NCBI GenBank assembly: GCA_050747245.1
Contig: JBOGNO010000001.1
Location: forward strand, 186,001-250,000
Length of the DNA: 64,000 nt
Origin: JBOGNO01 sp050747245
GTDB taxonomy: Bacteria > Acidobacteriota > Terriglobia > Acidiferrales > UBA7541
Direction: 5' to 3'
Shown: positions 7,244-16,680 of the stretch, one piece after another
Layout: each line of letters begins with the position of its first letter
Numbering within the stretch: position 1 is the first letter of the stretch
Translations under genes and position numbers: made by a program
Notes under the pieces: model-generated
Seen by the model: the letters and a program-made list of their open reading frames with translations, nothing else
Databases searched by the model: none
Told to the model about the DNA's origin: nothing

Positions 7244-8491
7244 TCAGGAAATCGCGGTGCTCCCGCCGTCCAGCATGTGCAGGAAGAGCGTGAAATATCT
7301 TTTGATGTTGCTGGTCAGCAGAAAATGCTCGCGCACGTGCTCGTGCCCTTGCTGTCCCAGTCGCGTCGCGAGCCCCGGATTCGAAAGCAGGAAGCGAATC
7401 TGATACGCGGTTCCTTCGATCGAGTGCGCCAGCAATCCGGTTTGCTTGTGAATCACCTGCGAAGGAATTCCGCCCACCGCCGAAGCCACCACCGGCTTTC
7501 TCTTCCAGAGTGCTTCCGTCACAGTGAGTCCAAATCCCTCGCGCAGGCTCTTCTGTATCACGATCGTCGAAGCGCGTTGCAGCGCGTTGATTTCGAGCGC
7601 GCTCCACGGCGGCAGGTCCAGGATGTGCACGTCCGGATCGTCCTGCGCCGCTTCTTTCACTTCTTGCAGTACCGCTCCGCCTTCGGGATCGTCCGTGGCG
7701 CCGCCGCCCGCCAGAACGAGTTGGCAATCGAAATATCGCTTCACAATTTGATACGCCCGAATCACGCCAACGGGATCCTTCAGCCGGTCGAAACGCGAAA
7801 TCTGCGTCAGGATGGGCCGGCGTGAGTCGATTCCAAATCTCCGCACTACGCCCTCGACGGCCTCCGGATCGAGTTCGCGGTTTTTTTCCGCCAGCGGGTC
7901 TATACACGGGTAGAACAGATATTGCGGAATCGCGAGCTGCCGCGAAAATTCCGGCGAGGAAAAAATGGATGCGTCGTAGCGCTCGACGAACGGCCTCAGG
8001 AATTCCCAGACCTTTGGATTCGGCCGCGAAAGATCGATGTGGCACCGCCAGATCCAGCGCTGCGGCGGAGCGCCACGCGCCGCGATCAGCCCCGCCGGCT
8101 GCGGGTCGTGAATCACCACGAAGCGCGAATCGAATTGCATGTGCGCGCGGTTCTGCTCGTTGTACGCCAGAAAAATATGAAAACTCTCGTCCGGCAAATC
8201 GTACGGCCCGCCGTGCAGCGCGTTGTGGAAGGCCTTGGTGATCTCGAAAAAATCATTTCCTCCGGTGATCACGTCCCAGCGCGTCGGCAGCCCCAGCTCT
8301 TGCATCGTGGGGACCATCCGGCTCAAGAGTTCGGCAACGCCGCCGCCCACGGCCGTCGAATTGACCATCTGCACGGATTGTCCGCGCAGCCGCGAGGCCA
8401 GAAACCGCAGTTCCGCAATTTCCGCATCTCCCACGATAGGGATGTAGTCCTCCACCCGCGTGAGATGCGGAGCGGCTGGCGCCGTCGTCAT
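7244..8491 (-). CDS. treT: Trehalose synthase, glycosyltransferase-4 type (TreT)
   Basis: A 415-residue GT4 enzyme expected to join a nucleotide-activated glucose to glucose, giving trehalose. Diagnostic segments are MVNSTAVGGGVAELL near the N-terminus, HIDLSRPNPKVWEFL, the nucleotide-sugar site QISRFDRLKDPVGVI, and the EGFGLTVTEAL motif about 95 residues from the C-terminus, whose two glutamates define family 4. The start ATG overlaps the stop of the DUF5752 gene by four bases. It ends a leftward operon that also encodes the OtsA/OtsB route, so this cell would have two ways to trehalose. The start and family are well supported; the donor (UDP- or ADP-glucose) is not. Confidence 0.9.
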   Translation of the reverse strand: MTTAPAAPHLTRVEDYIPIVGDAEIAELRFLASRLRGQSVQMVNSTAVGGGVAELLSRMVPTMQELGLPTRWDVITGGNDFFEITKAFHNALHGGPYDLPDESFHIFLAYNEQNRAHMQFDSRFVVIHDPQPAGLIAARGAPPQRWIWRCHIDLSRPNPKVWEFLRPFVERYDASIFSSPEFSRQLAIPQYLFYPCIDPLAEKNRELDPEAVEGVVRRFGIDSRRPILTQISRFDRLKDPVGVIRAYQIVKRYFDCQLVLAGGGATDDPEGGAVLQEVKEAAQDDPDVHILDLPPWSALEINALQRASTIVIQKSLREGFGLTVTEALWKRKPVVASAVGGIPSQVIHKQTGLLAHSIEGTAYQIRFLLSNPGLATRLGQQGHEHVREHFLLTSNIKRYFTLFLHMLDGGSTAIS

Positions 8492-9141
8492 GCGTGCATC
8501 TCCCCGTCGAGCATCTGCAGCATCCTTTCCTGGACCCCCTGCACAGTCTTGGTGTAGATGTCGATGCGATTGATGCTCTTCGCCAGCGTTTCGAGCCCCA
8601 GGCTGTTCTCCAGCCAGTACGAAAAATCGTTGGTGCGCAGGTGCAATCGCAGCCGCGAGGTAATGAAATGAAAATGAAATGCCGCATGGCTCAATCGCGC
8701 GACTCCGTCCCGAAATTCCCGGAGCGTGCGCGCTTGGAAATCGAGCGGCGCTTCCACCTGCACGCTCTCTAGGAAATAAAATGGCTCGAAAGCAGGTTGC
8801 TGCGACGCGTACTCCTGTTCGCGGCAATAGGCGCTCACTAGTTTTCCCAGGTCTCCGCGGAGGGCATCCAGCGCCAGATAATCCCTGATATCCAAGGACG
8901 CCAGCTGCTCGGCGAGGCGCGGCTGGTTACAGGCTGCCAGCACCCACTGCGCGAAATCGTTGGAAAATCCCTCGGTGAGAAAATGGTAGCGCCCCAGACT
9001 CTGAAACGTATGGTAGAAAATCGAATTGTCGCTGCACTCCTGCAATCCGCGCTCGAGTTCCCGCAAGCTGGTCGCGCGCTGATTGCATATCCGCGTCAGA
9101 AACGATGCGGTCGTAAACCGAAATGTCTCTCCCTGCGTCAA
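8488..9141 (-). CDS. DUF5752 family protein of the trehalose cluster
   Basis: A 217-residue soluble protein without signal or membrane segments. It is rich in aromatic residues and histidine (for example AAFHFHFITSRLRLHLRTNDFSYWLENSLGLE). The sequence matches my memory of DUF5752, which occurs next to trehalose and sucrose glycosyltransferase genes; no biochemical function is known to me. I place the start at TTG 9141, which overlaps the otsB stop (TTGA), and the stop overlaps treT by four bases. Such tight coupling suggests a partner or regulator of TreT or OtsB. Confidence 0.75.
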   Translation of the reverse strand: MTQGETFRFTTASFLTRICNQRATSLRELERGLQECSDNSIFYHTFQSLGRYHFLTEGFSNDFAQWVLAACNQPRLAEQLASLDIRDYLALDALRGDLGKLVSAYCREQEYASQQPAFEPFYFLESVQVEAPLDFQARTLREFRDGVARLSHAAFHFHFITSRLRLHLRTNDFSYWLENSLGLETLAKSINRIDIYTKTVQGVQERMLQMLDGEMHA

Positions 9142-9992
9142 CGCGACAGTTCTCTCTCCACTCTTTCTAAGAATGCACGCACCTCGCGGGGATTGCGCAG
9201 GCAATACGCTGCGTGTGTCGCTCTGGTATCTCCGACGCGCACAGTGATGCCGCGCCGTAGCGCGGCGAATGCGGGTTCGTCCGTCGTGTCGTCTCCGACA
9301 TAAATGGGCAGAGCGGGCGGCCGAAGCTTTGCGATTTTCCTTTTCACGGCGAAACCCTTGCCGCGGATTTCCCGAGGGAGGAACTCCCACATTTTTTTGC
9401 CGTGCAGGACGCGAAACTCGCCTCGAAGCTGCCGCCTAACCAACGCAAGCTGCTTGCTCGCCGTGCGGACGCTTCGCGCCGGAGCTCCGCGATAATGAAC
9501 GACGAAAGCAAATTCTTTGTCCTCCACCCAGATCCCCGCGATACCCGCGAAAGCGTTGCTCGCGCGGATTCGCGCGCGAGCCAAACGCGCGCGGAGCGCT
9601 TGGGCACTCACCGGAATCGGCCCATCGCGTTCCCAGCCGTGCAGACCCAGAAATCGCGTGCCTCGCGATTTCACATGCCGGCGTAGTTCACTCACTCTGC
9701 GTCCGCTGACGATCCAGAAAGAGACGCGCGGGTGCCGGGCCAAGCGCTCCACTGCTCGCCTCATGCGGGAATTCATTCGGACTTGTCCTGGCCGAGGCTG
9801 CAAACGAACGAGCGTGCCGTCGAAATCGCAAAACAATACGATGCGGTGCGACTTGCGAAGCCGCGCAGAAATTTCAGCCCAGTGTGCGAAAAGTTTTGTT
9901 GGCCGGGCGGCGTGAATTGTCCCCCGCCGTCCGGAATTTCTCTTTTTCATTTTCCGATGGCTGGCCGCAGGACCGTTTCCTTTCCTTCTCAT
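9138..9992 (-). CDS. otsB: Trehalose-6-phosphate phosphatase
   Basis: A 284-residue HAD-superfamily phosphatase that removes phosphate from trehalose 6-phosphate. Motif I is D56-F-D58-G-T, with the nucleophile and acid/base aspartates. Motif II is IVSGRR. The lysine of motif III is in the GKGFAVKR region. Motif IV is YVGDDTTDEPAF, the magnesium-binding aspartates. A basic N-terminal extension of about 45 residues precedes the domain, and an internal ATG (Met15) could be the true start. It lies immediately downstream of otsA. Confidence 0.92.
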   Translation of the reverse strand: MRRKGNGPAASHRKMKKRNSGRRGTIHAARPTKLFAHWAEISARLRKSHRIVLFCDFDGTLVRLQPRPGQVRMNSRMRRAVERLARHPRVSFWIVSGRRVSELRRHVKSRGTRFLGLHGWERDGPIPVSAQALRARLARARIRASNAFAGIAGIWVEDKEFAFVVHYRGAPARSVRTASKQLALVRRQLRGEFRVLHGKKMWEFLPREIRGKGFAVKRKIAKLRPPALPIYVGDDTTDEPAFAALRRGITVRVGDTRATHAAYCLRNPREVRAFLERVERELSR

Positions 9993-10006
9993 GCTTTCCG
10001 GAAAAA

Positions 10007-12265
10007 CTATTCACGCGCCGCGACGGGCGCCTCTGTTCGCACATCGGCCAGCGCGCCGATGAGGTTGCCCGCCCAACGATAGACGTTGTGCTCGCGCAGG
10101 AAGTCGCGCATCGCGTGCATCTTCGGCGCCGTGTTTTCCGAATTCAGCTCGAGCGCCGCGTGGATCGCCTCGGCAAGCTCTTCGGTGTCGTAGGGATTCA
10201 CGATCAAGGCGTCGCGAAGTTCGCGCGCCGCACCGGTGAAACAACTGAGCACCAGGACCCCGCCATCGTCGTTTCGTGAAGCAACGAATTCCTTGGCTAC
10301 CAGATTCATTCCATCGTGCAACGAGCTGACGATGCACAAATCTGCCACCTGATAATAGGGCAGCACCTCCGCATGACTGTGATGCCGGGTGAGCAAGACA
10401 ATCGGCTTCCATTCGTTCGTCGCGAAACGACTGTTGATCCGCGCGGCCTCTTGTTCGACTTCGTGCAGAAAATCGTCATAGCGTTTGATCTGGGTGCGGC
10501 TGGGAGCGCCGATTTGCACGAACGTGAATTTGCCGCAATAGGCCGGCCACTTCTCGAAGAAGCGCTCTACGCCGCGGAACCGCTCGAGGATACCCTTGGT
10601 GTAGTCCACGCGATCCACTCCGATGCCCATGAAGCTGGCGTGCACTCCGAGATTCTTGAGCAATTCGGCGCGCTGGACGAAAGGTGAAGGCCGCGCCATC
10701 GCGCCGTGCGCTGCGTCCACGAAATCGACGCTGATGGGAAATGGCTGAACGAATGTCCTGTGGCCGGAGCGATTCACGGCGAAGCGCTCCCATTCAATCT
10801 GCGATTCCAGGGCCATGTCCACGGTTTCCAGAAAATTATTGCAGTGCGCCTGAATGTGAAAACCAACGAGGTCCGCACCGAGCAATCCTTCGAGCAATTC
10901 TTTTTGCCAGGGGCAAATGCCGAATGCTTCAGGATTGGGCCAGGGGATGTGCCAGAAAATCGCGACGCGCGCGTCCGGACGCTGTTCCTTCACCAGCCGA
11001 GGAAGCAGGGCGAAATGATAATCCTGCACGAGGAGCAGCGGCTGTTCCGTCCCTTTCATTTCCTCGAGGCAAACCTCAGCGAACTTTCGGTTCACTTCCT
11101 GGTAGTGACGCCAGTCGGGCGCGCGGAAGATAGGACGAGTATGCGCAATGTGGCAAAGGGGCCAGAGCCCTTCATTGGCGAAGCCGTAGTAGTAGCCGAA
11201 TTCCTCTTCCTTGCCGAGCCAGACCCGGCGCAGCGTGTAGCCCGGCTCGTTGGGGGGAACGCGCAATCGGTCGTGAGCGTCCACTGTTTCGCGATCGGCA
11301 TCTCCGGACCCGTGAGCGATCCAGGTGCCATCACACGCACGGAGAATCGGCTCGAGCGCGGTCACCAGCCCGCTTGCGGGCACGACGACTTCCACAGAGC
11401 GGCCGCGGTGAACATGCGAATACGGCTCGCGATTCGAAACGACGAAGAGCGGGCTGCCCTGCAATTTTCCGCGCACGTAGGCGCGCAATCGCTCAGCGGT
11501 CCAGAGCGATTCTCGGGCTTCGCGCAGCCTAGCCTCTTCCTGTGCGGATGCGCGGGCCGTTTCTAAGCTTTTCACCAGATGCGACACCTCTTGCGCAATC
11601 GGTTGGAACATCCCGGCATGCGGCGGTGCATCCGGGTGCGAGTTTTTTCCCGCGCGCAAATCGCGCATCCACTGCGCGGTCTGGCGGATGGGACTGATGA
11701 TGCTCCAACGAATTATGACCAGCATCAAGGAAACGATCAGCAGCGTGTAAATGAGAGCGCGCAGCAGCGTGGTGCGCCACATGCGCGCGCTTTCGTTGGC
11801 GAAGAAAGCCGCATCCTGCAGAATCGCCAGCGCGCCCACAACAGAATCTTGTTGATGCAACGGCACCACGTCCACGCGCCAGAGCGCGCCGCCGCGATCC
11901 AGGAAATCGCCGGACTCCTTATTCTCCCGGAGAGTGGTTTGCACCAATCTCGCTTCGCCAGTTAAATCCGCGGCGGAGCCTGCAGAGGCCGAAAGTTGCC
12001 GACCATCCTTGTCAAACACCGCAGTGCCAGCGAGCCGTTTCTTTTCACTAAAATCCCTCAAAATACGGTCCAACTCCCCCCACGATTGAGTCTTAAATGC
12101 GGATTCGGCCGCCGGCTGCAGACTTTCCGCCAGCGTTTCGGCGCGGCTGCGGAAACTGTTGCGCAAAGTGCGCTTCTCCACGCCGAATTGCGAGAACGCG
12201 GCGAGAAAAGACACCAGTGCCGCACCGAGAATCAGTGACAGCAGTAATCGCAAAGTAAGGCGCAT
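10007..12265 (-). CDS. otsA: Membrane sensor-HAMP-trehalose-6-phosphate synthase fusion
   Basis: A 752-residue protein with an unusual architecture. Residues about 5-25 form a transmembrane helix, 28-165 an extracytoplasmic domain, and 167-186 a second helix. A HAMP-like linker (about 187-235) and a predicted coiled coil (about 223-260) follow. From about 270 there is a full GT20 synthase: VVSNREPYSHVHRG, NEGLWPLCHI, FWHIPWPNPE, DLVGFH, GVDRVDYTKGI and SSLHDGMNLVAKEFVA. It should make trehalose 6-phosphate from UDP-glucose (or another NDP-glucose) and glucose 6-phosphate. The front half is built like that of a chemoreceptor or histidine kinase, so synthesis may be controlled by an external signal. 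The ATG has no obvious ribosome binding site. otsB follows 14 bases later. Confidence 0.92.
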   Translation of the reverse strand: MRLTLRLLLSLILGAALVSFLAAFSQFGVEKRTLRNSFRSRAETLAESLQPAAESAFKTQSWGELDRILRDFSEKKRLAGTAVFDKDGRQLSASAGSAADLTGEARLVQTTLRENKESGDFLDRGGALWRVDVVPLHQQDSVVGALAILQDAAFFANESARMWRTTLLRALIYTLLIVSLMLVIIRWSIISPIRQTAQWMRDLRAGKNSHPDAPPHAGMFQPIAQEVSHLVKSLETARASAQEEARLREARESLWTAERLRAYVRGKLQGSPLFVVSNREPYSHVHRGRSVEVVVPASGLVTALEPILRACDGTWIAHGSGDADRETVDAHDRLRVPPNEPGYTLRRVWLGKEEEFGYYYGFANEGLWPLCHIAHTRPIFRAPDWRHYQEVNRKFAEVCLEEMKGTEQPLLLVQDYHFALLPRLVKEQRPDARVAIFWHIPWPNPEAFGICPWQKELLEGLLGADLVGFHIQAHCNNFLETVDMALESQIEWERFAVNRSGHRTFVQPFPISVDFVDAAHGAMARPSPFVQRAELLKNLGVHASFMGIGVDRVDYTKGILERFRGVERFFEKWPAYCGKFTFVQIGAPSRTQIKRYDDFLHEVEQEAARINSRFATNEWKPIVLLTRHHSHAEVLPYYQVADLCIVSSLHDGMNLVAKEFVASRNDDGGVLVLSCFTGAARELRDALIVNPYDTEELAEAIHAALELNSENTAPKMHAMRDFLREHNVYRWAGNLIGALADVRTEAPVAARE

Positions 12266-12329
12266 CGTCTGATTCGGCTCCGCTCAGTTTGGCCGGATTC
12301 GCACTGATAGGGCGGGAAGCAATATTTTA

Positions 12330-13097
12330 TCACTGATTCTTCGCCGACCGCGAGAGGCGAACGAGGTCGCCGAGCTTGCGATACTTCTCCCAGACGTAGC
12401 GGGCTGCCATTCGTGCAATCATCCCGCCGCGCCAACCGTCGAGCAATCCCGCCCGCAAAAAGAATGTCTGAAAAAAGGTCCATGCCGAACCAAAGACCAT
12501 CGGCAACCGCCAGGAAGTTTGCTTCGCTTCGAAAAGTTCGCGCGCCGCGATGGATGTGTAGCGTTCGATTTTTTCGCGATGCTCCGCTTTCGTGCGGATG
12601 GTGTAATGCAACAAATCTCCAGCAAGCCGCGCGACCGGGCCCTCGACACGCAGCGACTCGTGCACTGCGCCTGCGAAACGGGCGCGCGCGCGATGGTAAA
12701 GCCGAATTTTCCAGTCCGGATACCATCCAGAATGGCGGATCCATACGCCCAGATAATTTGCCCGGCGCGCCACTTCATACGCCGCCGCGGCGGGCTTACA
12801 TGCTTTCCACGCGAGGAGCGATTCGCGAAGCGGGCCGCTCAGCTCTTCATCGGCGTCAAAGGCGAAAATCCAATCGTGGCTGGCGCGCGCTGCCGCAAAA
12901 TTTCTCTGGTCGGAAAAGTTCGTCCACCCGCGCGCAAACAATTTGGCGCCGCGCGCGAGAGCCCTCGGCACGGTCGCATCGGTACTCCCCGAATCCACCA
13001 CGACGATTTCATCCGCCACGCCCGCGAGTGAATCGAGCAGCCGCGGAAGATTGGATTCTTCGTTGTGCGTGATGACACAAGCCGAAATGCGGTTCAT
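12330..13097 (-). CDS. Family 2 glycosyltransferase (WaaE/KdtX-like)
   Basis: A 255-residue inverting glycosyltransferase. The N-terminus ISACVITHNEESNL and IVVVDSGSTDAT form the nucleotide-sugar fold of GT2. WIFAFDADEEL around residue 85 contains the metal-binding DxD. Later segments (NYLGVWIRHSGWYPDWKIRLY, HESLRV) match the lipopolysaccharide-core glucosyltransferase branch. A hydrophobic patch near residues 205-225 may touch the membrane. It sits 10 bases after the methyltransferase and 64 bases before otsA on the same strand, so it may be in one transcript with the trehalose genes, although a cell-envelope role is the likelier function. Confidence 0.87.
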   Translation of the reverse strand: MNRISACVITHNEESNLPRLLDSLAGVADEIVVVDSGSTDATVPRALARGAKLFARGWTNFSDQRNFAAARASHDWIFAFDADEELSGPLRESLLAWKACKPAAAAYEVARRANYLGVWIRHSGWYPDWKIRLYHRARARFAGAVHESLRVEGPVARLAGDLLHYTIRTKAEHREKIERYTSIAARELFEAKQTSWRLPMVFGSAWTFFQTFFLRAGLLDGWRGGMIARMAARYVWEKYRKLGDLVRLSRSAKNQ

Positions 13098-13107
13098 CGC
13101 TGCGCGA

Positions 13108-13914
13108 TCACTTTCGCGCCTCGAGAATCAGCGTGCGCGAGGTCAGCATGGCCCAGCGGTTCATTTCTGCGAGAAGGAATTCGTTTGCTTCATAGAGCTC
13201 CGGATACTTCCGGCGCATGTGGCGAATAAAACCAGCATTCCAAATGCGGAGTGCCGGGTACAGAAGTCCGGCAAAAAAAATGGCGGAGCGTTTTTGAAAA
13301 TCGAAATGCGCCCGCACCTGCCGAAACCCGGCCCGGCTGAACATCAGTGCGAGGTAGTAGAAGCCGACCGGGTGGATGTGACCAGCTAGATGCACGGGGT
13401 CCGGCACCTGCAAGGGCAATGGATCGAAAAGTGTCAAGAAGCCCGAATGGAGGTAGCGAAGTCGCGAATTAAGATTCAAGACGTTTGGAGTGGAGACCAG
13501 AACTCGCCCGCCCGGCCTGATGACACGGGAAAACTCGCGTACCAGTTGAAATTGATCCTCAATATGTTCGATGGTCTCGAGGCAGGTCACGGCGTCGAAG
13601 CTTTCAGCTGCAAACGGCAACGGTTGCCCGGCCTGCCAGCGTTCACAGCGAATTTCAGGAACCTTGAAATTTTCGGGATGCAGATCGCAGGCGAACAGAG
13701 TTTCCGAGGGGTTCGAGCCGGGAAGGCGCGCAAGGGAGCCAAGCAACAAACTCAGCAGATAGCCTTCTCCGGCACCGACATCGAGCAGGCGGTGGCGCGA
13801 AAGATCTTCCGCGCAAAGGAGCTGGAGGATCTTTTCATTGGTGCGATGGTGCGAATAATGCGCAATTGCAGGATCGGCCTGGCTCGACTGATGCGCAATG
13901 GAAGGCGTGGTCAT
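13108..13914 (-). CDS. Class I SAM-dependent methyltransferase
   Basis: A 268-residue protein from the ATG at 13914; a GTG at 13980 would add 22 residues. LLDVGAGEGYLL (residues about 43-54) is the SAM-binding motif I, FDAVTCLETIEHI is motif II/post-II, and VIRPGGRVLVSTPN is motif III, as in methyltransferase type 11/23. The C-terminal half (FSRAGFRQV, then a hydrophobic FFAGLLYPALRIW) suits a substrate near the membrane, such as a lipid or a polysaccharide intermediate. It is the first gene of the leftward cluster ending in treT. Confidence 0.85.
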   Translation of the reverse strand: MTTPSIAHQSSQADPAIAHYSHHRTNEKILQLLCAEDLSRHRLLDVGAGEGYLLSLLLGSLARLPGSNPSETLFACDLHPENFKVPEIRCERWQAGQPLPFAAESFDAVTCLETIEHIEDQFQLVREFSRVIRPGGRVLVSTPNVLNLNSRLRYLHSGFLTLFDPLPLQVPDPVHLAGHIHPVGFYYLALMFSRAGFRQVRAHFDFQKRSAIFFAGLLYPALRIWNAGFIRHMRRKYPELYEANEFLLAEMNRWAMLTSRTLILEARK

Positions 13915-14130
13915 ATCTGGACAATTCACAACTGCACTGAAGTATGCACTTCCAAGTGTATCTGCATCGCCTTTCTTCACGGATATGATTTCAGGCGCCG
14001 AGACTATTCCAAATGTGGCGAGCGATGCAACTAACCTGCCCAGTTTGGATTGGTGGAATGGACGGTGAGAGAACTCTTACCTGAAGAGAGTGCGCGGAAT
14101 CGCCGAAGCTTCGACTACAATACACGGGCC

Positions 14131-15525
14131 ATGGCGAAAATAACATTTCTGGGAGCAGCCGGCACAGTGACGGGTTCGAAATATCTCGTCGAAGCGGGCG
14201 GCAAGCGATTGCTGGTTGACTGCGGACTTTTCGAAGGCTCGCGCGAGCTGAAGCAACGCAATTGGGGCGCGATGCCCGTGGACCCGGCGACGATTGACTG
14301 GGTGCTGCTCACGCACGCGCACATTGATCACACCGGATATCTTCCGCGCCTGGTGAGCGCAGGATTTCGCGGGCCCATTTACGCGAACGCGGCCACGCAC
14401 GAACTCTGCAATTTGCTTCTGGCCGATTCCGCGCATCTGCAGGAAGAAGAAGCGCAATTCGTGCAGAAAAAAGGCTACAGCCGCCACAAGCCCGCCCTGC
14501 CGCTTTACACCGTCGAGGAAGCCCAGGCGGCGCTCGCGCGGTTCTCCGAAATTCCGCGGGCCGCAAATTTTGAAATCGGCACGCAATTCTCCGTGCTCCC
14601 GCACGACGCCGGGCACATTCTGGGTTCCACCTGGCTGGAGCTGACCATTCGCGAAAACCGCAAGAGCACGCTTGTCGTTTTTTCTGGGGATATCGGACGC
14701 TATGGCCAGCCGATCCTCAACGATCCGCAATCGCCGACGCGCGCCGATTACTTGCTATGCGAATCCACTTACGGAGACCGCGACCATCCGGCCGGAAACG
14801 TCGAAGATCAGTTGGCCGATGTAGTCAACCGTGTGGCCAAACGAGGCGGCGCGGTAGTGATCCCCTCCTTCGCAGTCGGCCGCGCGCAGACGATTCTTTA
14901 CCTGCTGCGCGAACTCGAAGACCAGCAGCGCATTCCCCGCCTTCCTGTGTATCTCGACAGCCCCATGGCTATCAGCGTCACCGATCTATATATGCGCCAC
15001 CACGAGGACCACAGCCTGGAATTCACGCACGAAGAAAGCACCGATCATGACCCGCTCAATTGCCACGAAGTTCACATGACGCGAACGGCCGCAGAATCCA
15101 AGAAAATCAACGATGTGGTCGCTCCGTGCATCATTGTTTCCGCGAGCGGCATGGTTACCGGAGGACGCATACTCCATCATTTGGTTCGGCGGCTGCCCGA
15201 TTCGCGCAGCGCGGTCCTGTTGGTCGGTTACCAAGCAGAAGGTTCGCGCGGGCGGCAATTGCTCGAAGGCGCGAAATTCCTCAGCATTTTCGGAGAGCAA
15301 GTTCCGGTGCGCGCAGAAGTGGTCGAAATCAGCCAGCTCTCCGCGCACGCGGGCCGAACCGAATTGCTCCAGTGGCTTTCCGGATTTCAAGCGCCGCCGC
15401 GGCAGACCTTTTTTGTGCACGGCGAGCCCGTGGCGCTCACCGCGCTGCGCGACGCCGTAGCGACGAAATTCAGATGGCCCGCCACGATTCCCGCTTACAA
15501 ACAATCCTTCGAGCTTGCGAGTTGA
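14131..15525 (+). CDS. Metallo-beta-lactamase/beta-CASP RNA-processing nuclease family protein
   Basis: A 464-residue protein. The metallo-beta-lactamase motif is T-H62-A-H64-I-D66-H67, preceded by FLGAAGTVTGSKYLV, the usual opening of this family. Further zinc ligands are in HDAGHILGS and FSGDIGR. The beta-CASP insert and RMM part follow (SGMVTGGRILHHL, VGYQAEGSRGRQLL, QLSAHAGRTELLQWL). Relatives include CPSF-73/Ysh1-like nucleases, so it probably cuts or trims RNA. I use the ATG at 14131; an upstream in-frame start at 14050 has no support. Transcription is divergent from the methyltransferase. Confidence 0.9.
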   Translation: MAKITFLGAAGTVTGSKYLVEAGGKRLLVDCGLFEGSRELKQRNWGAMPVDPATIDWVLLTHAHIDHTGYLPRLVSAGFRGPIYANAATHELCNLLLADSAHLQEEEAQFVQKKGYSRHKPALPLYTVEEAQAALARFSEIPRAANFEIGTQFSVLPHDAGHILGSTWLELTIRENRKSTLVVFSGDIGRYGQPILNDPQSPTRADYLLCESTYGDRDHPAGNVEDQLADVVNRVAKRGGAVVIPSFAVGRAQTILYLLRELEDQQRIPRLPVYLDSPMAISVTDLYMRHHEDHSLEFTHEESTDHDPLNCHEVHMTRTAAESKKINDVVAPCIIVSASGMVTGGRILHHLVRRLPDSRSAVLLVGYQAEGSRGRQLLEGAKFLSIFGEQVPVRAEVVEISQLSAHAGRTELLQWLSGFQAPPRQTFFVHGEPVALTALRDAVATKFRWPATIPAYKQSFELAS

Positions 15526-15569
15526 GACGGTGCTATAATTCCGCAAAACATTCCGCGCGGGAGGTAGCC

Positions 15570-16604
15570 ATGGCGCGCATGATTCGGTCGATTGGTACTC
15601 TGGTTCTCCTCCTGCTTTTTCCCTTTACGGCTCGCGCACAATACGATCGTCCCGGAAGTTCGCGCAACTTTCACATCATCGGCACAGTTCGTTACGGGGA
15701 TAGCGAACACCCCTCAAATAACGTTCAAGTAGTCGTAAAGAACCCCGAAGGATTGCCCGTCGGCCAGATGTATACGAACGAAACGGGTAAATTCGAATTC
15801 GACGACCTCGCGCCCGGTGTCTATGCGGTAACTGTGCAGGCGGTCGGATACCAACCTGCAAGCGAAACCGTGGATCTCACCATGAGTTCGGTGCGCGGTC
15901 TCGAAATTTATCTCAATCCGGAGGCGAACGGAAAAGGAGCGGCTGGGCCCGGCTCAAGCGTTTCCGCGCACGAACTTTCGATGCCGGAAAAGGCGCGAAA
16001 TTCCTACGAAGAAGGAAGGAAGAAACTCTATCGGGAGAAGGACGCACAGGGCAGCATGGCGGATTTCCAGCAGGCCGTGGATGCCGCTCCGAATTTTTAT
16101 GAGGCCTTCGATCAGCTGGGGCTTGCCTACATGACCATCGGAAACGTGCCGGAAGCGGAAAAAATGTTTCGCAAGTCCATCGCCACGAGTGAAGACAAAT
16201 ACGCCGACGCCGATCTCAACCTCGGTTCTCTGCTGCTAAACGGTGGCTCGTATCAGGATGGAGAGAAAATTCTTCAGCGCAGCATCCAGCTCGACAACCA
16301 CTCCTGGCTCGCGTACTACGAGCTCGGCCGGGCACAATTCGCATTGAAAGATCTGGACGGAGCGCTCAAGAGCGCCGAACAATCGCGCTCTCTGGATCCC
16401 AACCACGCCATCGTTTATCGTCTCTTCGCCAACATCCACATTCTGCAAAAAAACAATACGGCTTTGCTGGCCGATCTCGATGCATATATCAAGCTCGACC
16501 CCGATAGTCCGGCCGGAGAGCGCGCCAAACAAATGCGGGAAAACGTCGCACGGCAAGTGAGTCAGGAGCATGGCGCGCAGCCGGCTACGAATCCCAAGCC
16601 CTGA
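15570..16604 (+). CDS. Exported carboxypeptidase-regulatory-like and TPR protein
   Basis: A 344-residue protein with a signal peptide (ending TARAQ, residue 23). Residues about 33-115 form a CarboxypepD-regulatory-like beta-sandwich (GTVRYGDSEHPSNNVQVVV, GKFEFDDLAPGVYAVTVQAVGY). About 130-320 hold tetratricopeptide repeats (NFYEAFDQLGLAYMTIGN, ADADLNLGSLLLNGG, SWLAYYELGRAQFALKD). The end is rich in Gln and Pro. It probably scaffolds other envelope proteins. GGGAGG lies about 7 bases before the ATG. A terminator-like hairpin follows the gene at 16681. Confidence 0.85.
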   Translation: MARMIRSIGTLVLLLLFPFTARAQYDRPGSSRNFHIIGTVRYGDSEHPSNNVQVVVKNPEGLPVGQMYTNETGKFEFDDLAPGVYAVTVQAVGYQPASETVDLTMSSVRGLEIYLNPEANGKGAAGPGSSVSAHELSMPEKARNSYEEGRKKLYREKDAQGSMADFQQAVDAAPNFYEAFDQLGLAYMTIGNVPEAEKMFRKSIATSEDKYADADLNLGSLLLNGGSYQDGEKILQRSIQLDNHSWLAYYELGRAQFALKDLDGALKSAEQSRSLDPNHAIVYRLFANIHILQKNNTALLADLDAYIKLDPDSPAGERAKQMRENVARQVSQEHGAQPATNPKP

Positions 16605-16680
16605 CGCGCCTGAAATTCTCCGAGCCTTGATGAAACCTTTGGCGCGGTTCCGGCGTCCAATTGTTTATTGCAACACTCGT

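Noticed and set aside
6249..8045. 598-codon minus-strand frame
   Set aside because: It lies over the M14-type gene and part of treT; its composition (many Arg, Gly, Asp runs) is that of an antisense frame.
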